From Ailurus styani (lineage: Eukaryota > Chordata > Mammalia > Carnivora > Ailuridae): 64,000 bases of DNA. This document shows positions 55,106 to 64,000 of the stretch, piece after piece. Both the position numbers and the translations under genes were made by a program. Every line of letters starts with the position of its first letter. Positions within the stretch are counted from its first letter, which is position 1. The stretch lies in assembly GCA_002007465.1 (NCBI GenBank), contig LNAC01000348.1, positions 335,433 through 399,432 on the forward strand, written 5' to 3'. The notes below the pieces were generated by a model that ran no database searches, was not told the origin of the DNA, and saw nothing but the letters and a program-made list of their open reading frames with translations.

Positions 55106-55289
55106 GGGCATCTGGGTGGCTCAGTTGGTTGAGCGTGTGCCTTTGGCTCAGACCATAATCTCAGGGTCCTGGGATCGAGGTTCAAGTTGGGCCCCCTGCT
55201 CAGCGGGGAGTCTGTTCTCCCTCTGCCTCTGCTGCTCCCCCCTGCTCATGATCTCTCTCTCAAATAAATAAATAAAATCTTAAATAAAA
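55106..55289 (+). mobile_element. Can-SINE (older type, well preserved)
   Basis: Sense copy: GGGCATCTGGGTGGCTCAGT head, CCCTGCTCAGCGGGGAGTCT body, AAAT tail. Perfect 17-base target duplication AAGATTACATGTGTCAG at 55089-55105 and 55290-55306. Confidence 0.96.
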
Positions 55290-55306
55290 AAGATTACATG
55301 TGTCAG

Positions 55307-56230
55307 ACACCACTCAGAAAATGTAGAAAGGGCAAAGAAAGTGGGGGAACCAGTCATACACATATTGTAATCATTGATTTTTCTACCAAGAATGTCAGTT
55401 TATTTCCTTATTCCTATAAAGACAAGAGGCTTAGATTTAAGGGGTGTGAAAACCTGAGGATCGATAGTCCATTTTGTTCCCCAGATTTCACATGAGCATC
55501 TGTTACCAAGTACAGACTGTGTACTACAGAAGATTTGATAAAGTGCAGTCAGACTTCACACATTTTCTGGGAACATCACCAGTAACTTTGAAGGGTTCCC
55601 CATAATTCGTAATTGTGCGCCACGTCTGCAGTCCTTCCACACAGATCCTCAGTGGAACTTGGTGGCTTTGACACATTTCCCACGGTTTCACCTCCAAGAA
55701 ACGTTTCCCAATTTCCTCCCAGCAGCTAGTTAGCATGTTCTCGCTGCATTTTGTTCCTCTTCAGCGAGTAACACCTGTTTAGATTCCCAGTGAGACAGTG
55801 AGTAACTGCAGGGCACCGAATATGCCTTACTTGTCCCTGTAATGCCTCCGTCCTGCAGAGTGCCTGCTACACACCAGCTCTTTGATACACTTTTACTTGG
55901 AGAAAAAAATTTCACATATGACTATACTCAATCCATTGACCAAATGCTCCAGATGTCAGAAACTAAACTAAATGATCACGAAGAGCACTTGTTCTTAATG
56001 ATTAGATATCATCGTCCTGATTCCTTAGCGTATTTTACTATCCTTGGGAAATATGTTACTGGTTAAGCCCAGGAAAGTAGATGGCCAAATCATCATCATA
56101 CATGAGGAGTAACAGTACATCATACATGAGGACTAATAGTACAGATTAGAAATGCCACCTGCCCAAAGCAAGGCATGGGCTTCTTCTTCCTCTTTCTTTT
56201 TTATTTTCTTTTTCTATGTTGCCAAGTGCC
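55307..56230 (+). other. MYO3A intron 7, no recognised content
   Basis: Short opposing frames (55298-56066) without resemblance. A local duplication ACATCATACATGAGGA occurs at about 56117, close to CATCATACATGAGGAG at about 56093. Confidence 0.5.
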
Positions 56231-56650
56231 AGCCCAACTCTGACCAGTTGTCTTACAAGCATAGATCATCTGAATCCCAGGGTGGGAAGGGTACTGGAAA
56301 TTGATACAGTCCAAACCCATATCCAGAGTGTAATTCCTTCCTGAGGAAGGATGCTGAGTGGCCGTCCCATCAGGATGTCCTCATCCCTAATAAAGGTGAG
56401 CCTACTCAGTGTGGACAATTCTAACTCTGAGAAGCCTCCCTGTTGAAAAGTTCTTCCTTATGCTGCCCTCAAATCTCTTTCTCTCATAATTCCACAAATC
56501 GATCCTGGGTTCTTTGTCTCTTGTGACCACTGAAAACTAGTATAGTCCCTCTTCCAAATATTTGAAGACAGCTGTCATGGCTGATTAAATGTCCTGATTG
56601 TTCAAATGTCCCTCCTGTGATGCTGTTTCAAGTGTTCTCACTAACTTTAT
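56231..56650 (+). repeat. ancient interspersed repeat resembling CR1/L3
   Basis: Phrases AAAAGTTCTTCCTTATGCTG, AATCTCTTTCTCTCATAATT, CCCTCTTCCAAATATTTGAA and GACAGCTGTCATG follow the order of an old mammalian repeat of CR1/L3 type that I recall. Diverged; class uncertain. Confidence 0.4.
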
Positions 56651-58050
<1,400 letters not shown>

Positions 58051-58054
58051 TATA

Positions 58055-59415
58055 TGTTCTGGAGCCCGCTTTTTTTTCCTTTGTAATCCCCATCGCCTAT
58101 TTCACCCATCCCCTAATACTCTCTCCCCTCTGACGATCACCAGTTTGTTCTCTGTATTTATGAGTCTGTTTTGAGTTTTTTTATTTGTTTACTTATTTTG
58201 TTTTTTAGATTCCACATATAAGTGAAAGGATATGATATTTGTCTCTCTCTGTTGGATTTGTTTTACTTAGCATAATACCCTCTAGGTCCACCCATGTTGT
58301 TCAAATGGCAAGATCTCTTTCCTTTAATAGCTTAGTAATATTCCATTATATAGATATACTACATCTTCTTTACCCATTCACCTTTCCATAGACACCTGGG
58401 TTGCTTCCATATCTTGACTATTGTAAATGATGCCACAGTGAACACAGGGGTGCATATATCTTTCCAAATTAGTGTTTTCATTTTATTTGGGTAAATAGCT
58501 ATTAGTGGAATTACTGGATTGTATGGCATTGCTATTTTAAATTTTTTTGAAGAATCTTCATACTGTTTTGCACAGTAGCTACACCAGCGTACATTCCCAC
58601 CAACAGTGTGTGAGCAGTCCCTTTTTTCCACATCCTCACCAACACTTATTATTTCTTGTCTTTTTGATTCTAGCCACTCTGACAGGTGTGAGGTGAGACC
58701 TCATTGTGGGTTTGATTTGCATTTCCCTGATGATTCGTGATCTTGAATATCTTTTCATGTGTCTTTTGGCCATCTGTATATCTTTGGGAAAATGTCTATT
58801 CAAGTCTTCTTCCATTTTTAATCAGATTATTTGTTAGCGTTGGGTTGTATAAGTTCTTTATATATTTTGGATATTAAATCCCTTATTGGAGGTATCATTT
58901 GTATATATCTTTTCCCATTCAGTAGGTTGCTTTTTCATTTTGTTGATGATCCCCTTTGTTGTACAAAAGCTTTTTATTTTGATGTAGTCCTGATAATTTA
59001 TTTCTGCTTTTGTTCTCCTTGCCTGAAGAAACATATCCATAAATACTGTTGCTGAGTCCAATGTCCGAGCCAATGTCCAAGAGACTACTGCCTATGCTGT
59101 CCTTTAGTTTTATGGTTTCAGGTCTCACATTTAGGTCTTTAATCCATCTTGAGCTTATTTTTGTATAAGAAAGTGGTCCAGTTTTGCTCTTTTACATGTA
59201 GCTGCCCAGGTTTCCCAATACCATCAAACTATCTTTACCCCATTGTATATTGTTACCTCCTTTTTCATAGATTAATTGACCATACAAGAGTAGGTTTATT
59301 GCTGGGCTCTCTATCCTCTTCCATTGATCTATGTGTTGGAGCCTGCTTTTTTTCACTGTATAGTGATAGCCGTGTCATTAAATCCATGTCATTCATATTA
59401 TTCTACAACAGATGT
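58055..59415 (-). mobile_element. LINE-1 3' half, antisense (ORF2 C-terminus and 3' end)
   Basis: Minus-strand translation 58359-58631 includes AMPYNPVIPLIAIYPNKMKT and WKQPRC, the L1 ORF2 C-terminal region. The + strand continues through ORF2 with ATTCCCACCAACAGTGTGTG, GAGGTGAGACCTCATTGTGG and TTTAATCCATCTTGAGCTTA up to about 59415. Less diverged than the other inner L1 copies but still broken by frameshifts (separate frames 58359-58631, 58858-59073, 58919-59128). Confidence 0.88.
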
Positions 59416-59760
59416 TTTTAATTGCTGCCAACATTATCTTGCATGACTATTCAATGATTGATTTAAATAATCCCCTATTATTAGATATTTAAGTTGTTAC
59501 TAATTGTTTCTATCTCTAATAAGTAATACTGTAATGAACAGAGTTGCACATGAATCCCTTATTATTTCCTTAAGTTAAATTCCTAGAGACAATGTTAAGT
59601 CAAAGGGTAATCTTTTGTAGTTTCAGTTTATTCTTGAGAATTCTATTAGTTTCATTTTAAGGAGCATATCACTATTTAAGAGCTAAGTTAGGAGAAGTGA
59701 GTAGAAAATAGTGCATGGCTTAAAAGGTGATTCTATTTGAATTCCTGTCAGGGGTTACGT
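59416..59760 (+). other. MYO3A intron 8, weak L1-like text
   Basis: ATTGTTTCTATCTCTAATAA and neighbours have an L1- or MER-like flavour but nothing firm. Confidence 0.35.
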
Positions 59761-59972
59761 GTTTCATTCCTATTTGTTTAATGCCTAACTGTGGGCCAGA
59801 CATTGATAGGACTTTATATTATCTCCTGTGATTTTACAACATCCCTGAGCAAAGTGTTCTAGGGCACTCCATTTTTATAGCTTAGAAGAACAAAAATTTA
59901 CAGAGGCTAATTAACTTGTACAAGGCTACACAGGTAATGAATGACTTAGTAGGAATTCAAATCCTGATCCCT
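59761..59972 (+). repeat. MIR
   Basis: AATGCCTAACTGTGGGCCAG, CAACATCCCTGAGCAAAGTG, GGCTAATTAACTTGTACAAG and AGGAATTCAAATCCTGATCC follow a MIR from its 3' side to its core in the reversed orientation of the consensus. Confidence 0.7.
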
Positions 59973-61009
59973 AAACCCAGGCTTTATTTACATGAATAAG
60001 CAGAGTAATGATAGTAGACATCTCTGGAGGTTAGGCCTTGCCTATATGAGTTTATAGCCTTGCTGGAGAAACAGAGCTCATATACCTGTAGTGAGGAAAT
60101 ATTACATTGTGAGTGGAATGAATTACAGAGAAGAAGGAAGGAGGCATGTAGTTTACAGTGAGGAGATAGCCATGGGCTCATACATGTTCTTCCTTCCTTC
60201 TTTGTGTGACCACAGTTTCATAGTCAGCCACAATCCCATTCTTCCCGGAGCAAGTAGATAAACAACAATCAAACAAACGAAATGAACAGAAATTGAAGTG
60301 TACCAGCATTGTGTCGGGTGCTCAAGAACTATGGCAAGAACTATGGAGAATTTGAGATTTTACCTTATTTGCAAGCTAATAAGTTGACCTGCCAGTTTCA
60401 AGCATATTGGCAGAAGATATGAGACTCCAGGATCAGAGACAAAGGGCCTTATTATTTTTGTTAAGCCAGGAACATAAGTTTCATATTCATGTTGGCTATT
60501 CTTGTCCCACAAATCCTAGTGCTGATGTGGAATGGCCTGGATAGATGGGTATATACAGTTTGTTTGCCACATAGTGTAGGAACCCTGAGCTTGGGAGACT
60601 CCAGTCTTTGCAAAGGGAAGGGCTAGCGCCCAAACTTTGTCCTGGAGCATACATTATCTTTACTATTCTGTTAAGCAAACAAAACTTCCGTCTCTCCTAG
60701 AGGGAAGCATTATCTCTAATTTCCAAGACCATTTGCTATACAAGCATCCTTGGAAATATAGTCTGGAAGAAAAGCTAATATAAGACATACAGAAATGAGA
60801 GAGACCCATGGATAGTTGTCTCCCAGCATTCAAGCATCATAAGAATGGTTGAATTACACAATATTTTGATTCTAAGTCTGTTGCTCTAAGTTCCAGAGAT
60901 CATAATAAAGAAAAAAATGATTGAAAACAACTCTAAGCTGGGCACTGCATTAGGTGCAACCTTTGTGTTTCTGAGTCACAAAATTGATTCTTGTTTATCT
61001 TGTTAAGAA
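59973..61009 (+). other. MYO3A intron 8, no recognised content
   Basis: No repeat called; antisense frames 59984-60181 and 60496-60678 unsupported. Confidence 0.5.
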
Positions 61010-61950
61010 TTCAGAATATGTTTTCAATACGAGAACTTCTGTTTCACTCAGTTGTGGAAAATTTTCAGTCATTATTCCGTTAAATATTGATCTTCTCTTA
61101 TTCTTTTTATTTTCTATTTCTAAGCAATAAATATTGCAATGTCCCAATATACCTTATGTGTCTTATGCTTTCTCTTTTATGTTTGTCATTCCTTTATCAA
61201 TCCTCTGCTGTATTTTGGATGATTTCTTCAAAATTGTTTCTTAATTCACTCATTCTTAGAATAGGACTAGTCTAGAGTTACCCTGTATACTTATTTTTCA
61301 TGCTGATATTTCTGTCCACAGTTTAATTTTTCATTTCTACAATTTCTTACTTTTTGTAAACGTTCTTTATTCATGTCTGACTTTATATCTGGCTGTTCAT
61401 ATCTAGCTAATTTATTTTTTTCCTTTTTTGTGAATGTAATTCTTTTCTTTTCTCTACAGACTCTTTAACAGTCATTTTTTTATTTGTATTCCAGCCACAA
61501 TGAATTGTCCTGATTATTGAGTTTATTTGTTTCCTTAATATTTGGTTTTCTTCTGGGGTTTTAGAATTTTGGTTTGCTCTCCCACCTGGAACGAGAGGGG
61601 TTTTACTCTGCTTTTTCTTTTCTTCTACCTTCTCTTCTATTTTGAAGGTTTTTCCTTTGCCATAATCTGGCTTCAGGAGCCTTTCTGCCCAGTAGGACTT
61701 TGAGGATATTGCAGATCTGGCCACAGAACCAGTAGGAAGTAGACCCCATGTCCGTGTTTGGTCTTGCCATTGCAGGCACTTGGCTCCATAAAAGGAAGAA
61801 GACGCAGAATTTTTTCATTGTTCTCTTCTAGGGAAGAGACAACCCTTCCCACATTCAATAGCATTCTCTCTACCCAGCCTAAGTCAGGGCCTTCACTGTG
61901 AGTGGGGCATTTCATTTCCTTTCCTATCCTGGCCTCTTCTACCTTTTTCT
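61010..61950 (-). mobile_element. old LINE-1 5' part, antisense
   Basis: Text similar in kind to 830-1480 and 20340-21100 (GGAAAATTTTCAGTCATTAT at 61058; CCTTAATATTTGGTTTTCTT), the reversed ORF1/5' region of an old L1. Confidence falls to the right of 61620. Overlapping frames 61407-61915 are not genes. Confidence 0.5.
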
Positions 61951-62770
61951 AGTCCTGGGCTTGGTGTCAGCCTGTGGTTTCTGCCCTCCTCCCCAGGGTG
62001 TATCTGACCTGTCAGGTCTACTGTCATGTTCTTCTTCTTTTGGAGATTGTCTTTGTCTTTTGAATTCAACTGAAAAATATTTTGAAAAATATTTTATCTT
62101 TCCCAAGTGTGTATTTGGAGGGGGTATGAGTAGAGTTTGAATCATTAATGCACAACACACATCTGGCCACAGATCTTAGTCCCAGGTCATAGGAAGAGGA
62201 AATATTTTCCTGCTCTCAGCACTTTTATACTAGTTCCAAAGTGTGAAATGCATACAAGCAAAAGAAAAGACACTGTAGGGTGCCACTTGCAACATCTGGG
62301 GAAAAGTAGTCTTCAAAATCAGGCAGAATTATTTGATTTGGTACAGTTCCCAACACTGGTAAAGTTGATCCAAAATCTGACTGTACTAAATCAATGTAGC
62401 TAACTCAAAGCTGACATTTTCTTGTATGTGACATTGACCTTTGAAATTAGATTGATATATGTATTTGGCTGGATAATTTTTAAAAAATCATAATTCCATT
62501 TTAAAGAAGACTGTCCTATGATAAATTAAATACAAACTGAGTGCTTTAAATTTCCCAATAACGGCAAGGGGGCAGTATTAGAAGGCTCTGTAGATACAAG
62601 AACTTTCTTTTTTAAGTCAAGGCCTGAATGTAACAAGTCACTCTTCTAACTTACTGCTTCTATGACAAACTTTCAAACCATGGAAATGCATTTTTCTCAG
62701 GAGTTAAATTGACAATGTTACAGTGCAGACTGAATCAGGAAGAACCTTTAGTTATAAAATATTTTAAAAG
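61951..62770 (+). other. MYO3A intron 8, no recognised content
   Basis: Opposing frames at 61898-62160 reflect a pyrimidine-rich patch. Nothing identified further. Confidence 0.45.
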
Positions 62771-62783
62771 AAAAGTTTGGCTC

Positions 62784-62972
62784 GGGTGCCCCGGAGGCTC
62801 AGCTGGTTAAGCATCTGCCTTTGGCTCAGGTCATGATCCCGGCCGGGGTTCTGGGATGGAGGCTTCAGTTGGACTCCCTGCTCCACAGGGAGTCTGCTTC
62901 TCTCTCTGCCCCTCCTCCTACTCATTCTCTCAATCTGTCCCTCTCTCAAATAAGAAATGAATAATATCTTTA
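62784..62972 (+). mobile_element. Can-SINE (older type)
   Basis: Sense copy: GGTGCCCCGGAGGCTCAGCT head, TGCCTTTGGCTCAGGTCATG, then a small GGCCGG addition, body and AAAT-like tail. Perfect 13-base target duplication AAAAGTTTGGCTC at 62771-62783 and 62973-62985. Confidence 0.94.
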
Positions 62973-62985
62973 AAAAGTTTGGCTC

Positions 62986-63480
62986 TTGAATCCAGTATTA
63001 TAAAGTATTTAGTTGCCTGATTTCATGGGAATAGATAAAAGTCATTTGTCATTGAAATGTACTATTCAGCTTTCTTGACTAAAGACAATCCAAGCCAATT
63101 TAAGAAGAAAAGCAATTGAGTGAAAAATACTGGATGGCTCAGAGAATTGAGAGGAAGGCAGAGAGCCAGGCTTAGTCCTGAAGCAAAGGAAACCTCAGAT
63201 AGCCTTCCCCAAGAAATGCCTGCTAAGAAGCCATCACTGACACCCACCCTCCCTGTCCCAATTCCTGCAGCAACACTGGTTTCTAGAATGCCACAACCAC
63301 CTCAAAATACTTGTAAACTGTCCTGGAGCTTTGTTACTCCCTCAAGACTCTAAGTTTCATACAAGACTGTCTAGTTCCCCATTCTTAGGTCACAAGTCCA
63401 TGTTGTAGGTGAAAAAAATGCAGTGAGAAACACTTGCTTCTCCCTTACTCCCCGGTATCTGTGTGAGGCAGAATCCTTTC
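62986..63480 (+). other. MYO3A intron 8, no recognised content
   Basis: Opposing frames 63062-63353 have no resemblance to MYO3A or another protein I know; no exon matching the expected next MYO3A coding exon. Confidence 0.5.
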
Positions 63481-63481
63481 T

Positions 63482-64000
63482 TTTTATTTTTTAATTTATT
63501 TTTATTATTATTATTTGCCCAGGGGTACAGGTCTGTGAATCATCAGGCTTATGCCTTTCACAGCATTCACCATAGCACAAACCCTCCCGAATGTCCATAA
63601 CCCATCCACCCTATCCCTACCCTCCCACCCCACAGTAACCCTCAGTTTATTTTGTGAGATTAGTAGTCTCTTATGGTTTGTCTCCTTCCCCATCCCATCT
63701 TGTTTCATTTTTTCCCTCCCTACCCCCCACAACCCCGAGCCCTGCCCCTCAAGGTCCTCATATCAGAGAGATCATATGATAATTGTCTTTCTCTGATTGA
63801 CTTATTTCGCTCAGCATAATACCCTCTAATTCCATCCATGTCGTTGCAAACGGCAAGATTTCATTTCTTTTGATAGCTGCATAGTATTCCATTGTATATA
63901 TATACCACATCTTCTTTATCCATTCATCTGTTGATGGACATCTAGGTTCTTTCCATAGTTTGGCTATTGTGGACATTGCTGCTATAAACATTCGGGTGCA
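63482..64000 (-). mobile_element. young LINE-1, antisense, 3' end, continues past window
   Basis: The 3' UTR complement is at 63482-63760 (TTGCCCAGGGGTACAGGTCT, CATTCACCATAGCACAAACC). It is followed by an open minus-strand frame, 63758-63991, whose product contains EPRCPSTDEWIKKMWYIYTM and EYYAAIKRNEILPFATTWME, the intact C-terminus of L1 ORF2 with the stop just before the 3' UTR. The frame is open to the window edge, unlike every other L1 here, so this is the youngest copy. The reverse transcriptase and endonuclease parts would be to the right. Confidence 0.93.

Noticed and set aside
63551..63796. 81-residue sense open frame at the right edge
   Set aside because: It is the reverse strand of a LINE-1 3' UTR.

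Overview
This is ordinary nuclear DNA from a carnivore mammal, very probably a mustelid (ferret, mink, marten or otter group). The evidence is about 23 tRNA-Lys-derived Can-SINEs. They have the Caniformia body (G/TGCCTGGGTGGCTCAG ... CTGCTCAGCAGGGAGCCTGCTTC), and the youngest carry the tail module CTCTGCCTACTTGTAATCTC that I associate with mustelids. A LINE-1 with a carnivore-type 3' end runs off the right edge. There are no bacterial or viral genes, no CRISPR array and no operon.

One gene is present: the 5' coding part of MYO3A (class IIIA myosin, a kinase-myosin of hair-cell stereocilia and photoreceptors) on the + strand. Eight coding exons can be placed to the base: 5854-6021 (start codon; exon from 5837), 8790-8924, 30415-30519, 31131-31230, 48559-48635, 51616-51761, 54349-54414 and 57257-57412. 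Joined, they give 953 coding bases with unbroken phase, residues 1-317 plus two bases of codon 318. That covers the whole N-terminal STE20-type kinase domain, with K50, E65, HRD 148-150, DFG 168-170 and activation-loop T178 and T184 all intact. I find no further MYO3A exon from 57413 to 64000, so the motor, IQ and tail exons must lie to the right. Any non-coding 5' exons and the promoter are not identifiable here.

The rest is intronic or upstream sequence dominated by transposable elements. From left to right: an old antisense LINE-1 at the left edge (1-1480); L2 fragments (1545-5400) with a SINE; coding exon 1; intron 1 with one SINE and a MIR; exon 2; a 21.5 kb intron 2 with seven full-length SINEs and one truncated SINE, a long sense LINE-1 (15845-19665), an antisense LINE-1 5' half (20100-22262), a sense LINE-1 3' half (22310-22990), MER5A, more LINE-1 and a MIR; exons 3 and 4 close together; a 17.3 kb intron 4 with an LTR-like element, L2, LINE-1, a Tigger2-like DNA transposon carrying two nested SINEs, and an antisense LTR retrotransposon remnant; exon 5; introns 5-7 with a SINE, a LINE-1 fragment, another SINE and a CR1/L3-like repeat; exon 8; then intron 8 with LINE-1, MIR, a SINE and the young LINE-1 at the right edge.

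I see no previously undescribed system. The points most worth checking are a tandem splice acceptor at coding exon 8, two consecutive non-consensus donors (exons 5 and 6), an exact partial SINE duplication joined at an N (probable assembly artefact), and a tail-only retro-insertion 26 bases from the exon 3 donor.
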